Part shown: piece after piece, positions 1 to 13,898 of the stretch
Numbering within the stretch: position 1 is the first letter of the stretch
How the letters are laid out: each line of letters opens with the position of its first letter
Assembly: GCF_028554725.1 (NCBI RefSeq)
Contig: NC_071671.1
Coordinates: forward strand, 13,019,501-13,083,500
Direction of reading: 5' to 3'
DNA from: Zeugodacus cucurbitae
Lineage: Eukaryota; Arthropoda; Insecta; Diptera; Tephritidae
Length of the DNA stretch: 64,000 bases
Translations under genes and position numbers: made by a program
The notes under the pieces: generated by a model
What the model was told of the DNA's origin: nothing
Seen by the model: only the letters and a program-made list of their open reading frames with translations
The model's database searches: none

Positions 1-1057
1 TGCCGCGATGTCTGAATTTGGTATCCCCGCAAAACTAATACGGCTATGTAAGCTGACGTTGAGCAACACCAAAAGCTCCGTCATGATTGGGAAGGACCTC
101 TCCGAGCCGTTCGATACCACACGAGACTTCAGACAAGGTGACTCACTATCGTGGGGCTTCTTTAACCTGATGCTGGAGAAAATAATACGAGCTGCAGAGC
201 TAAATAGAGAAGGTACAATCTTCTACAAGAGTGTACAGCTACTGGCGTACGCCGATGCTATTGATATCGTCGGAAGCAACAACTCCGCCGTTTGTTCTGC
301 TTTTTCCAGCCTGGATAAGGAAGCGAAGCGTATAGGTCTGAAGTTGAATGAGAACAAGATGAAATATCTCCTGTCATCAAACAAACAGTCAGCGCATTCG
401 CGTCTTGGCTCCCACGTCACTGTTGACAGTCATAACTTCGAAGTCGTAAATAATTTCGTATACCTGAGAACCAGCGTCAACAACACCAACAATGTCAGCC
501 TCGAAATCGAGCGTAGAATCACTCTTGCCGACAGGTGCTACTTTGGACTGAGTATGCAATTGAAAAGTAAAGCCCTCTCTCGACGAACAAAAACTCTACA
601 AGTCATTCATCATTCCCGTCCTACTTTATGGTGCAGAAACGTGGACGATGTCAACTTCCGATGAGGCGATAGGAGATTAGGAGTTTTCGAGAGGAAAATT
701 TTGCGCAAGATTTATGGTCCTCGGAACATAGGCAACGGCGAATACCGCAGACTATGGAACGATGAGCTGTACGATTTATACGACGACATTGGCATAGCAA
801 TTAATAGGCTAGGTCATGTTGTCTGAATGGACGGAAACCCTTTAACTCTGAAAGTATTCGATGCAGTACCCGCCGGAAGAAGCCAGAAGAAGGAAGGGGA
901 AGGCCTCCACTCCGTTGGAGGGACCAAGTGGAGAGCGACCTGGTTATACTAGGGATCTCCAACTGGCGCCGAACTGCGAAGGAAATAGAGGAGTGGCGCG
1001 CTATCATCGATTCGGCTATAACCGGCTAAACGGTTGCAACGCCAATCACATACATAC
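1..1057 (+). pseudogene. RTE-type non-LTR retrotransposon, 3' part, degenerate (copy 1)
   Basis: This is the 3' third of the same RTE-like element found nearly complete at 47493-50616. It aligns with about 49600-50616 of that copy and runs off the left edge of the window. Residues 1-218 of the open frame at 8-664 correspond to the reverse transcriptase palm and thumb, with motifs GIPAKLIRLCK, RQGD and NFVYL. The catalytic box reads YADA instead of YADD, so the enzyme would be dead. A small deletion near position 595 breaks the frame, and the following C-terminal region (ERKILRKIYGP-like, RLGHVV-like) is only readable in other frames. The last bases, GGTTGCAACGCCAATCACAT followed by a short CATA tail, match the 3' ends of the other copies. 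It keeps the 55-bp segment near the 3' end that the 47.5-kb copy has lost. Confidence 0.93.
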
Positions 1058-3061
1058 TTTTTGAATGAGAAGTGTATACCGTTTTCTACTTCCTTCAGTA
1101 AAATTTAGTATCAAAATTTAGTAAATATAATTGACTTAATATTAAACCACTTATGGAAATGTTTTTTCATTTGAAATCAACTGAAATAAAAACTGTTAAT
1201 AAAGTAGTGCTTGTGAATACCTCATTAAAATTGTTAAACATCTTACTTTTCTAACTATATTTAGTTATACCTCTTATATTAACTCCACTTGCTTGTTCGA
1301 TTTGTCACATTCAATGATTTGACATACTCAAAGCTTCTATCTTTTGTTGTATATCTTTCCGCTATATTTGGTGTAGCGAGCTCAAGGTAATTCTGGAACC
1401 CTTGTAGTAATCATTAAAACTTATAGGTGTTTTATATTCCACTTATTATATTTCATCAAAAACCTGCAGGCTCAAAAAATTCCTACGCAACCATTATGGA
1501 AGCAGAAATATTAAACATACGATTTGTTATTTTTGGATAATTGCTATTGTTTCCATTGAGCCTGAAGTTTTGTAGCATCCTTATATTTGAAGGCAATATA
1601 ACTTTTGTGAAGAATTCGCTCTGCTACATTATTTATCGGAGTTTTGCTACTATCTCTATCGCTTCTTTATAATAAGTAAAATCTTCCCACGTCACCTTTC
1701 TGCTAAGGTCTGTGAGTTTTTGAATACGTTATTGTTGTTGTTGTGGCATTTTGAGGGTTTCACCATCCATCATATCCGTAATCATCATTTAGTATTCTGT
1801 ATTTAATCAAAGTTATATCTCAACATTTAACTGCTGATGGAGCTATTCAGTACATCTTTTAGATTTATTATGGAGTTGAGATCCCGAAGCTACACTTTAC
1901 GATATTTTTTTGGTTTTTCGGTTTGGTCTGAATGCTGGTTCTAGAAGACAACATCAAAATAACTTCCTTCAATAACATAAATGATCGTTCCTTGGGTTAA
2001 GTCACATATGATTATTTTCATCTGATAAAATCTACCATAATGAGCATTGGCTAACATTAAATCAAGTGTTTTAGGCTTATTTCGCCACCACTGTTTCTGT
2101 TTATACACTGATCCATAAATATATTTCCATATGTTTTACTAATCATAGATAAGCATTATGCTGTTATTGTTGTTGAACTTTATAGCAAAACATGTGCGCA
2201 TATTTGTTGCGGCTTCATTAAAATTGCAAAAACAACAAAGCACAGCGCAAAACTAAAAGCAAAACAACAACAACATTAATAAGAATAATAATAATAATTG
2301 AACTCCCACACGTGTTTACACCAAAACATTTCACTCATCCATTTTAAATGCTGAATTTGCGCAAATAAAAGTGCGTGCAGTAAAGGCAAATGGAAAATAC
2401 AACGCGGCTTTCATCTACATATATGTAAAAATACACAAATATAGTCAAGTAAAATATGTAGCATGCGAGAAGAAAAGCAAATATCATAATGCCAGCAGAA
2501 ATATCTGCATATATATTTATATAGGTTTAACTATATTCATATTTATTGCTAGACATATGTAGTAAATGGCACACATATATGCTATAATATATACATATTT
2601 GTAACAACAATTTGCACTGCAAACAACAACAACAACAACACGCTGTTTTCACGTCATGCTGCCAACAAAGTTATGAGCGGTGTGACAGCATCACCGCTTA
2701 ATTAAATTAATGAGCAGCTGTAGTTGCGCGTTTAGTTAAGCCATTGCTGCTAGGCAGTTTGTTAGCTTTGGCTTTAAGTGGTGGTGGTGATTGTGGTTGA
2801 GGTTGGTTGGCGTACGTGGCGTATGATGAACGTAACTACTTGCAATGCGGTTGCTTTGGTGTGTTCTTTGCGGTTGTTTTGTGGTATGATGTGCGAGTGG
2901 CAGACAGCAACAACAACAACGAGTAGTAGCGTTAACACCAACAACATGCTGATTAAGCTAACAACAACAACAACAAAAACAAAAATTATAAAAAAAAACA
3001 AAAACAATAATATGGTTTGATAATCCCAACAATTATAAAAATAAAAAATAAATAAAAAAGA
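1058..3061. other. No gene seen; AT-rich non-coding DNA with CAA/TTG runs
   Basis: I see no supported gene or recognisable mobile element. There are CAA/CAG-type runs around 2615-2645 and 2905-2975 and short CATATA tracts around 2410-2600. The short ORFs at 2774-3020 on both strands are simple-repeat translations. Confidence 0.6.
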
Positions 3062-4523
3062 AGTAAGGAAAGGCTAAGTTCGGGTGCGACCGAAAATTTT
3101 ATACTCTCGCAATTTATTGCTATATTTTTATTAAGATAACACACAATTTGACCCATATATTCGGCATAAAGTCCAATAGAATAACAAAAATCATCATATA
3201 TGAGTATATGAGGGCTGATGTAATTCCTAAACCGATTTCACTAATTTTCGCCACCAAGCTACACTATATACAAGACTATATGCTCACTTAATTTTGCTAA
3301 GATATATCACATATTAACCGATATAAGCGGAATAAAACCCGCACAGAATTAGGTATATGGGAGCTAGGGGAAGTTCTGATCCGAATTTAATAATTTTTTA
3401 ATAGAGACACACAATCAGACAAACAAATTTCCTCTGAATTAAATTAAAATATCTGAAAGATTTGCCTATATTTTAGGTGAAAAATTACCCTATAGCTAAT
3501 CCCACTGAATTCTTCATATTGGATATCCAGGACCTTGAAAAGTTATCGTCCGATTTCGAAAAAGTTTCCATAAGTGAAGCCACAGATGATATACAGTATT
3601 TGTGAAAAGTTTTATTACGCTATCTTCATCGGTTCCTTATGTATATATTATAAAGTGAAGGCATCAGATGGAATTCAGAATTGAGCTATGTGGGAAGTTG
3701 TCGTGCTTGTGAACCGATTTCGCCCATTTTTCATCCCAGTTGTCAGGGTGTCAATAAAATATTATATACCGAATTTCATTAAAATCGGTCGAGTAGTTTC
3801 GGAGAAATGGTTTTTGCCCCATTAGTGGGCGGAACCACACCCACTTAAAATTTTGTGTACCAATTTGGGTGGAGCCCTTCTGTACCTTCTTTATAATGAA
3901 ATTTAAAGTTTCTGGTGTTTTCCCTTACTGAATTAAAGCATTTTGAGTAGTTTTCAACATAACCTTTTTATGAGAGGTGGGCGTGGTTATAATTTCGTCC
4001 ATTTTTGGAATGTATAAGGTAGTACCTAAAAGAAACGAGTCTAGAAAGTTTGGTTGATATAGCTCAAGCAGCTTACGAGATATGTACAAACAACTTAGTA
4101 GGGGCGGGGCCACGCTCACTTCTAGAAAAAAATCACATTCAAATATGCCCCTTCATAGTGCGATCGTTTGTACCACATTTTATTTCCATAGCTTTATTTA
4201 TGGCTTAGTTATGGGACTTTATGTTTTTTCGGTTTTCGCCATTTTGTGGGCGTGGCAGTGGTCCGATTTTCCCTATCTTCGAAAGCTTCCTATGGGGCCA
4301 AGAAACAAGTGTGCCAAGTTTCATCAAGATATCTTAATTTTTACTCAAGTAAGACGGACAGACAGACATTCGGATTTGAACTCCACTCTTCACCCTGATC
4401 ACTTTGGTATATATAACCCTATATCTAACTCGTTTAGTTTTGGGTGTTACAAACAACCGTTATGTGAACAAAACTATAATACTCTCTTAGCAACTTTGTT
4501 GCGAGAGTATAAAAATAAGAATA
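3062..4523 (+). repeat. Interspersed non-coding repeat family, copy 1
   Basis: The stretch opens with AGTAAGGAAAGGCTAAGTTC and TATACTCTCGCAA and closes with TTGCGAGAGTATA, so TATACTCTCGCAA is present in inverted orientation near both ends. The left end carries about 35 bp more than the right. The interior is shared with 6413-7598 and 26386-27813 in the opposite orientation: phrases such as GGGCGTGGCAGTGG, AAACAACCGTTATGTGAACA and a GTCY-type tract (GACGGACAGACAGAC) line up. I see no real ORF; the 152-codon frame at 4082-4540 is not recognisable and does not persist in other copies. GTCY microsatellites inside non-autonomous repeats recall mini-me/DINE-1 type elements, but that is an analogy and not an identification. 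Confidence 0.85.
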
Positions 4524-5962
4524 ATTGTAATTACGAATAAAATCGACAACAACAAAAATAATTGAAGTATATCTACAGTTTTTTGCGAACACATACATAT
4601 ATACATATATGCAAACATAACTGTTTTTGGCGCTTAATTCAACCGTTAGCATACTTTTGATACTAGAACCTGCTGTTGTTTTTAATATTTGACAGAGATA
4701 CTGCTTATACAGCAATTACTTATTTGGGTAACAGCTGTGCAGCACAAATGTGAAACTGCTTAAGAACACACCCTTTTTCACATATCAGCTTTCAAATCAT
4801 TATATAATTTTTCTATAGTGAGCAGTATTAAACACAAGCACATTTCTTTATTTCAGAGCCCATCTATAGGTATGCTCTTTATAGCTCCCTCATTTCACAA
4901 ACATTTTTCTTTTTGTCAGCAGATTTTTCTATAGAAAATATTTTGCTGCATATCAGTGAACTGAATTTCGAATTTCAAAAGCATTTGTATGAAGCACAAG
5001 AATACTTAACTGTATGTGAAATAAACACACACATACACATACATACTCATAATCACAGGCCGTAAAAGGTAGTTAAAACACGTGCGCTGCTGTTTTGTGT
5101 GTCAGCTGAACACGTTTGCTGCCTGAGCTGCCTGCTTGACTGCTAGTTTGGCTTTATCCATCTTTAGCCGCCTTTTAAAGCTTTGTGAAAAGCTTCGAAG
5201 CTTACCTATAATCTGCACTCTCATTTTCTATAGCTGCTTTTGACATAGCTATGCTTCAGTTTTTCTTTTGTTGTTGTGATAAATCTTTAAATTTAGTTCA
5301 TTTTATTCTGCTTCAGCTTCAACTCTGCAATTAAATGCGTTATTCATTAAAAGCTATAGGCAAGCGCTTATCTGACAGGTTTTTGTGTTTGCCCTGGTTA
5401 CGATAACCGTGTTTTATTTAATAAAAGTTCTTTTTGAGAAAATTTAATAAGTAGTTCATAGGTTAAAGGCGTTGGAAAGTATGAGACGAGTGCGAAAGAC
5501 AATCAGTTCCCATCAGGTTTTGAGGTTATGTGCGTTTTGAAAGATACTTCGAATAAGAAATTTTTCGCAGCTCCGATATTAGTTGAAGACTTAAGTATAA
5601 ATTGGAATAAGTAATATATTCTCCAGTCATTTCGAAGTACTTTGACAGTTTGGCATTTGTTCCAGAGTACAAGTCATCTTTTGTTTTGATTAATGCGCCA
5701 AAATGTAGGCAATAATTAAAGTTTTTTGAAAATAAAGAGTGCTGCAAACCGAAAAATAATAGGAAAACTCACTTCTTGTGTAATATTTCCATATGGCAAA
5801 ACTTTTAGGACAATATGATTTGCTATTCAAAAGAGTCTTGTTCCGGTATTCATTTAAACAGTTTTTTTTTGGTAGAGTCGAAATTATTAGCTTAAAAATA
5901 TGCTGAGTCACGTCCTTTAGGTCCGTCTGCATTCAACTCAATGAAGAACTGGAGTATTAGAG
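4524..5962. other. No gene seen
   Basis: This is ordinary AT-rich fly intergenic or intronic sequence. Two overlapping minus-strand ORFs (5526-5747 and 5690-5932) match nothing I recognise and have no start context or codon signal worth trusting. Confidence 0.55.
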
Positions 5963-6290
5963 CCTTTTCGCACAACCAAATTAATTAAATAAATTATGAT
6001 TATAATTGAGAAATTAGTTTTTGCCCTAATAACCAGCTGTTATACATTTCTGTTCATAAGAGGTTGGTAAGTTTCATCAGCTGATCGCTATTTTATCAAT
6101 AAGCAGAACCAAATTTACAGCGTGGACAACATTCCCGTAGAGTTCCATTCCATTTTAAACTTAATTTGTATTCGATTAAAAATTAATGTATAAAAATGAG
6201 ATTTGTAATTTGTATGGTAAATCGAACTAAATCAGCTCTTTAATCGAGCAAAGACCATATAATTGATCAATTAACTCCTGTGCGAAAAGG
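5963..6290. mobile_element. Small TIR element (MITE), superfamily unknown
   Basis: The 328-bp segment begins CCTTTTCGCACA and ends with its exact reverse complement TGTGCGAAAAGG. The inverted similarity continues weakly inward (ATTAATT against TTAATTGATC). There is no coding capacity. No clear target-site duplication can be read at the edges, so the superfamily is open. Confidence 0.6.
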
Positions 6291-6412
6291 AATATAATAA
6301 TCTAATACAAAAATTGATTTTACTAATAATTCTGATTTTCAATACTTCCTAATACAAAAGAATCTGTAACAACTTTCATTAAATACCAATATAAACTGGA
6401 GGCAAGCTTCAT

Positions 6413-7598
6413 TTTTATACTGTCGCAACAAAAGTTGCTAAGAGAGTATTATAGTTTTCTTCACATAACGGTTGTTTGTAAGTCATAAAACTAAACGAGT
6501 TAGATATAGGGTTTTCTATATCAAAATGATCAGGGTGACGAGGCGAGTCAAAATCCGAATATCTGTCTGTCCGTCCGTCCGTGCAACGGATAACTTGAAT
6601 AAAAATTGAGATATCTTGATGAAACTTAGAACACATATTCCTTGGGACCATGAGAGGGTTGCTTTCGAAAATGGGCAAAATCGGACTACTGACGCGCCCA
6701 CCAAATGGCGAAAACCGAAAACACATAAAGTGCCATAAATAAAGTTATAAAAGTAAAATTTGGAACAAAGGATCGCACTAGGAAGGAGCATATTTGGATG
6801 TAATTTTTTTGAGAAGGGGGGCGTGGCCCCGCCCCCAAATCGGTTATTTGTATATATCTCGCAAACCAATAAAGCCATATAAACCAAACTTTCTGCAGTC
6901 AGTTCTCTTACGTATCCCATCACACACCATGAAAATAGTTGGAATCGAATGATAACCACGCCCACCTTCCATACAAAGGTCAGGTTGAAGATTACTAAAA
7001 GTGACTTAACTCAGTAACGAAAACGCCAGAAACACTAAATTTCACAAAAGAAATGGCAAATGGAAGCTGCACTCAGAGTTTTTTACAAACTGGAAAATGG
7101 GCGTGGCATCGCAAACTTATGGATCAAAAGCCATATCTCAAGAACTACTCGACCGATTTCAATGAAACTTGGTTTGTAATAGTTTCCTTACATCCCAATG
7201 ATATGTTGTGAAAATAGGCCAAATCGCTTCACAACCACGCCTACTTCCTATGTACCAGAACTTTGAAGACAATCTGAATCGTTAACTTTACAATATATAA
7301 AGTAAGCACTAGTGAAGATATCGATGCAGAACTTTGCACAAATGCTATGTTTATAGTGTGGCAGCCCCATTATCGAAATCGGACCATAGGTTTTCAAGGC
7401 CCCATATATCGAGCATGGGGACCTCGGTGCTTCTAACCTAATATTATGGTTTCCAAATTTCAATGGACTTTATACAATATATATGACGCATATGTGGGTC
7501 AAATTGTGTATTATATAATATAAATAAAGTTAAATAAATAAATTGCGAGAGTATAAAATGTTCGGTTACACCCGAACTTAGCCCTTCCTTACTCGTTT
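6413..7598 (-). repeat. Interspersed non-coding repeat family, copy 2 (inverted)
   Basis: This is the same family as 3062-4523 but inverted. It starts TATACTGTCGCAAC, contains AACGGTTGTTTGTAAGTC and a GTCCGTCCGTCC tract at about 6568-6580, and ends with TTGCGAGAGTATAAAATGTT followed by CGGTTACACCCGAACTTAGC and CCTTCCTTACT. The ORFs on the minus strand (6415-6965) correspond to the region translated in copy 1 and share residues (for example NPISNSFSF, YKQPLC), which is what nucleotide homology gives; no protein domain is recognisable. Confidence 0.85.
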
Positions 7599-9639
7599 TG
7601 AACTATCTTCGGCCTAAATCTTTTTTAAAAAACATTTTTTTATTATGTAAATTTATAATTTTTTTTTTATTTTTTGATATAAATTAAAATAAATATATTA
7701 AACAGTTGGCAAGCATATACAAAAATATTTTAAATTGTAAGCTATTTTAAAAAGTCCTCTAATTTAACTGGTGGCGACCCTGATAAAACATTTTTTATTG
7801 TATTTTTTTATATCTCTTCAGGTGGAAATGCATTATTTTTGTGTAGAATAATTTTTATACATGCAATTTTCATTTCATTTCATTAAACCGGAAAGTGATT
7901 AAAAGTCAAAATGTCTTGCACTTGATTTTGAAATCGTTTACGGCCAGCGTGAAGTAATTTCTTAATTACTTTAGAAACTAAACAAGTATTTCTAAAATTT
8001 GTCTGAATAAATAAATTTAATAAATGGCAAGAAAATTAAAGAAAAAATAAAAATCGAAAATAATTAAAGAAAAAAAATCAACTCTGATGTATGTATGTAC
8101 ATAACAATGTATGTCTCACATATAGTTTATTTTTTGGTAATAAATTAAGAGTGGTATTTAGGATAAATTAAAAATAAGATCAGTGAGAACAAATCTTGAA
8201 TTAAGCACCAAACAGCATAAAATACATTTGTATGGATATGTACATGTATATGTACGCCAGATATATATATATATATATATGTATATGTATTATAAGACAA
8301 ATAAATACAAAAGACAATACACTTTAGTAAGAGAAAAAAGAAAGAAAAATAAATTTCAGACTTTTGCTTCTTCACATTCACCTTGAACGCGAAAAAAATC
8401 CGAAGGTAGGATATTAAAGACATCACAAAAAAGCAGAATAAAATAAAATTTAAAGAAAATAAAGAAATGTATCAGTAATGACAAAAACAACTCTTGTAGC
8501 GAGCGCATATACCGTTAGGCGGCCAAGAGGTGAGTGGCAAATGGTGCGAAAATCACATTGACGCCACGCTGGCGGCGGTCAATGGCGGCATGGCGATAAT
8601 CATTAAAAATATAAATAAAAACAAAGCATGACAATGGCAGCAGCGAAGAAAGAGAAAAAAGCAATAAATTTATATGTATATATATAAGAGAAAATAAATA
8701 AATGAAATATTTCAGCGACGGCACAAATAGCGCGAAGCAACAGTTGGCGGTTGCTCTAGAGAAAAACAGCAGCCACCTTCACTAAGTGACGGCTGTGACA
8801 TTGAGTGCAAACGAGAGAAATTGACTAAGCGGGAGTGAGAGGGAAAATGAGTTGAGATAAAGCAACAAGGGACAGGAAGAAGTGGCGGCATAGCGACAAG
8901 CAGACAATTGTGTGTGCAATACATACTTACATTTGTATGTAAATGGCGGTTTGGTACAGGCAGCTGACATGGCGTATGAGTTATAATTTATAACACAATA
9001 AATATAGTAGTTGGAAATATGTTATTGCATATTATTGTGTATCTGTCTAAGATAGTTATTTATTGATTGGCATGTTATCAATCTTTACATGCATACATCT
9101 TCATAAAATTCGAAATATTCATATAAAAAAATTAAAAAAAAAAAATCAGATTTTCTCAAGTCATGTGTTCGCCAGCATTAATTAATATTTGTCTACAAAA
9201 ACAATAACAATGTGTACAATATTTTGCTATACAAAACTATTTATTAGAACAACAAACAAACACGCATACGAAAATTATTAAGTGTTGGCCCCCAAGGTTG
9301 TTCGCATGGAATTTCGGGGTCAGACACGCAAAGTACTCAAAAAATAATAAATAATAATTTCAAAAACTATTATACTAAAAGGAAAAAATAATATTCATAA
9401 TGAAATATTGAGCACAGCATAAAAAAACTATAAAATATATAAATAATATAAATAGTTGAGATGTTGAGCAGATATAGGATAAGTAAAAAAAATTATTAAA
9501 CGTTAAAAACGTATATTAAATACCTAAAAAAAAATACTGAAAATAGGTAAAAATAAAAAATTTTTTAGGCTGGTATAAATAGTTTAATAGACTAAATAAT
9601 ATATAATAAAAAAAAAAAAACAAAAAAAGAAATTTTATT
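7599..9639. other. No gene seen; AT-rich with short TA/CATA microsatellites
   Basis: Low-complexity DNA with a (TA)n run near 8261-8281. A slightly GC-richer island lies at about 8500-8960 (GGCGGC motifs). The ORFs across it are short and unrecognisable. Confidence 0.5.
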
Positions 9640-11110
9640 AATAAAACACCAAAAATAAAAAAATTAATTAAAAAATTTACCAAAAATATTAAAAAAAAGT
9701 AAAAATATATAAAAATATTATAAACAATATATTAATTTAATTAATTTTGTACTAAATTTATTATATATATTATGTTATTATATATATTAAATAATTGATT
9801 TATTTATTTTTTAACTTTTTAAACTTATCTCAAAATATATACTTTAATAATATAAATATGTTAAATAATTGAAAATAATAATTTAGAATTTATTGATAAA
9901 TATTAAATGTAGAAAATAAATTCTGGAATTTTTTTTTTAAACAAATTTTTGATTTATTAAAATAATTTCCAAAGCAAAATATTAAAGAAAAAGTTTTGTG
10001 GATTTAGCAGTTAAAGCTTTGCAATATATATAAAATATTAAAAATATTATTAAAGAACATTTTTTTCTACAGATTTTTTTAATTTTTTGAAATTCTTATT
10101 ATTACATAAAAACTTGAAAAAAAGAACGAAATTTTATTAATAAAAAAACATCATAAACAAAAAAATTAAATAAGAATTATTTTAAACTTTTTTTAAATAA
10201 AAAATAATAATAAAAATATTGTTTATATTTTTTATTAAATTTATTAGAGAATTAAAAAATAAATTATTTATTTTCAACTTCTTAAACTTTTCTCAAAATA
10301 TAGACTTTGTTATTTAAAATATGTTAAATAATTAGAAAAAAAATTATTGGAATTTAATGATAAATATTAAATGCAGAAAATAAATTCTCGAATTTTTTTT
10401 TTAACAAATTTTTTATTTATTGAAATACTTTCAAAAGCAAACTATTAAAAAATAGCAGTTAAATTAAAAAAAAAAAAATATTTTCACAGATTATTTTAAA
10501 TTTTTTTAATTACATTAAAATTGTCTAAAAAATATTTTAAAGAAAAATTAAAAAATATATATATATACATATAACTTTTATGAAACCATTTATGAAAAAT
10601 AATTTAATTTTTTTTATTTTATGAAAAATAATTACATTAAAATATAATAAAAGTGATAAATAAATATTAATAAAATATACTCAAAAAAAAAAATTTATAA
10701 AAAATTAAAAATTATAAAAAATGAAAAAAAATGTTTAAATATTTTTTGATTTATTAAAATACTTTCGAAAGCAAAATATTAAAAAAGACTTTTGTGAATT
10801 TTAGCAGTTAAAATTTTATAATATATATTTAAAATTTTAGAAAAAAATATTAAAAAAATTATTTTATACAAATTTTTTTAAATTTTTATTATTACATATA
10901 TACATTTTATTACTATATATATACAACTTTTATGAAACCATTTATGAAAAATTATTTTATTTTTTTTTTATAAAAAATTATTACATTAAAAATAAATAAA
11001 AGTAATAAACACATATTATTAAAATAAACTAAAAAAAAAAATAAAAAAAAATAAAATAAATTTATTTTAAATGACTTTTTAAATTTTTGAAAAAAAAAAA
11101 AAATATATGA
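9640..11110. repeat. Extremely AT-rich degenerate tandem repeat region
   Basis: This stretch is almost pure A/T and shows long-period internal repetition. CTCAAAATATA occurs near 9828 and 10293. A GCAGTTAAA phrase occurs near 10003, 10455 and 10806. ACTTTTATGAAACCATTTAT occurs near 10574 and 10927. The spacings (roughly 450 and 350 bp) point to degenerate units of 350-470 bp and not to a simple microsatellite. There are no ORFs. Confidence 0.7.
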
Positions 11111-13898
11111 AATAATTTTTAAATTCTCTAAATTTTTTTTTTACTTACAATAAATATTTTGAAAATAAAACTGAAATTTTAGTAATGTTTATTTTTCTAA
11201 TTATTTATATATAACCAACACACAAAAATAAAATAAATAATTATAAATTTCTATGTAAAATTCAATTTATTTACTTTCATTTCACTGCGATTTCTCACAC
11301 GTTCAATCACATTTCGACTCGTGCATTACGCAAATTTCCGCTTTTCATAATTCATTTCAATTAACCAAAGTTTTCGTTTTCCATTTTTGTATGAAATTTC
11401 CGGCGTCGATAAATTAAACAAACTGTCGGTTAGTGAATGAATTAGCTGTAAATGTGAAGTGAGTCGGCGGACGGGCGGACAAAATAACAATTTGCTATGA
11501 CGTATGCTCATACACACACACACACTTAAATAAATAGATGCTTTATTTGTATTTAGAAAAATCAAAAATTTTCAGAATTTTGCAATTTTCTCGTTTCATT
11601 AACATTTCGCAATGAATTTTAATGTAAACAGTGTTTTTGAATGTTGCAAGTGGGAAGTGAAATGCTTGGCACGTGGCATTTAAGAATTTTATATCAAACT
11701 TTTTGATGTGCTTGTTAAACTTCGCTTCTGGCGGTGTGTGTGTGAAAGAGACTGCGTGGTTTTTGGTTCCGTAGTTGATCTATGATGGATTTCGCTGTGT
11801 GTTTATTGTTGGATTTATGTGTTTTTGTTTTTGTATGTTCAAATTTTAAACGAAAAAGGTTGGGATTTCAAATGGTTTTGACCTTGTATAAGGTTTTTGG
11901 GTTTATAACAGGTGTCTCTTGAGGCTCTAACAACATTTGCAGATCTATGTTCACCATATCCTATGGAGATCTCATCTTGATGTACCAAAAAGGTTGTCTC
12001 GTGAATTTAATATATCTCTAAATAGAATTGCTAAAAGCTTGCGGACTCCTAACAGAACCTGAATTGGAGATCCAATAAACTATGTTCTAGCAATAAGGTT
12101 ATCAGTTGGATTATATGATATATAAGAGAAGTGTAAAACATGGAATTCCTGGGAAAGTAAACCATGTGGAGATGGAACTCAAATTCTATACCACAAGCAC
12201 GTTCCTTATATTTGATTATAACCTACTTAGATCGCCTTACTGGAATCTGAAACAATCCTTTAATTCAATATATGTATATCAACATTCGGATGCTTAGGTA
12301 TAGTCTTCGAGGAAGGGCATTCTGGAAATTTAGTAGATACATGGGTAGAAACGATTCATGATTCAATATTAGTTTTTCAGTTTTGGTGTGGGAACCTTAT
12401 TCTAACATGGTTTTGGGAACATTCTGAGTTTTCGAACATCTATATTGTCGTCGAAGAGGGTTTCGAAATCTATCCTTAACTTTCGATAGAAGTATCGAAG
12501 CTTTAAGTCATGGTTACGAAGAAGAACCCACAATATTTTTTTTGTTTTTTATTTACTAAAAGCCCGTTTTAATGACTATGAAGAACCTAAGTTTTCAGTT
12601 ATTAATAGCTTCATATTTATTCATAGCAATCTTGCAAATTTATCTAACAAATTAGTCAATAAATTCACTAAAAATTATGATTTCACTATCTAATAGCCAG
12701 CCATTTCATATTTTCACGCCGAACTATTGTTCCTTCAACACTAAATCAACACAATTTTGTCATCAAGGCCAACACTGCAGTATTGGTTTTTGCCTTTTGT
12801 GAGGTCTCTTTGTTTGCGAAACTTTATTATTTGCAGTTATTAGCAGATAATGGCCATTAAGCGCAGAAATTGCCAAATTACAAAGAGACATTCTATATGC
12901 TAAAGCATCACAAAGTGAGCTTGCGCAAGCTACTAAGCCTTGAAAAGTAAGCGCAATAACTGTTTCAAATAACTGTTAATGTGCTTGTGTCAAAAGAAAC
13001 TTGTAATGGCAACGCTTTGAATGCAAAGTCACGTGCGACACTCACGCAAAAGAGTCACTTTGTCAAGGCTAAACGAGTTGACAATCACAAAGGGTTTACT
13101 GTAGCAGTGTTACATTCTGTGTGTGAAAAGTAATAACAATGTAAACAACAATTTCACAGAAGAAGAAAAAACTTGCAAGTGTTTGCGACAAATTTTCTTA
13201 CAAAACACCTTTGACCCCATTAACACTTAATTTAGTTAGGGCCGCAAGCGACACAACAATGGGCTCAATGCTATATGTGCTCACTACAAAGGATTGACAA
13301 TGAAAATATGTCTGCATGTAGTGTGAGCTGAAAGTGTTGTCATTAGTTGAAGCTGCCTTGAAATTCACTTGCCTTGAAATCGAAGCTAAAAATAAATTGG
13401 TATAATTTTGTTCAACTAATGCTTGTTTGCTCAGTGGTTACTCCTCACTACTACTGTTGCCTACTGCCTACTGTTAAGTAAATATTTCCACCACCAGCAT
13501 CTTTCATATAGAAAACCATATAAAATATGTATATAAAAAGCAAACTTTGAATAAAATATGTATGTCTCAGAACCAAGTCTCTCTTAAGCGACCTCGACAA
13601 AAAATTTATTAAATTTTAGAATAGTTTTCAAAACAGAGGTTTACCATAGAACGTAAAATAGAATACTAATACTAATACTAAGTATAGTTCTGATAGAACT
13701 TCAAAGTATTTCGTGAAACATTTTCAGCTATAGTTGAATAAATCTTTGAATACGAAATATCCTTTTACATATAGATCAATCTGCAATCTGTTTATTACCT
13801 TTTGTATATATAAAATAGATTATCATCACTTTTCTGTTGCATTAGAAACTCGAGATTATGGGATACACTTTGTTCCAAGCAGTGTTTCAATGTTTCTA
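11111..13898. other. No gene seen
   Basis: No supported gene or mobile element. A CACACACACACAC microsatellite sits near 11513-11525. From 12700 to 13500 the composition is closer to ordinary fly non-coding DNA. Confidence 0.5.

Noticed and set aside
2774..3020. Overlapping Val-rich and Thr-rich ORFs
   Set aside because: They are produced by CAA/TTG-type simple repeats on opposite strands.
4082..4540. 152-codon ORF and the matching ORFs at 6516-6965 and 26447-26974
   Set aside because: They sit in the interspersed non-coding repeat; the similarity among them is explained by nucleotide homology, and no start, domain or frame conservation supports a protein.
5526..5932. Two overlapping minus-strand ORFs of 73 and 80 codons
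   Set aside because: No recognisable domain, start context or support.
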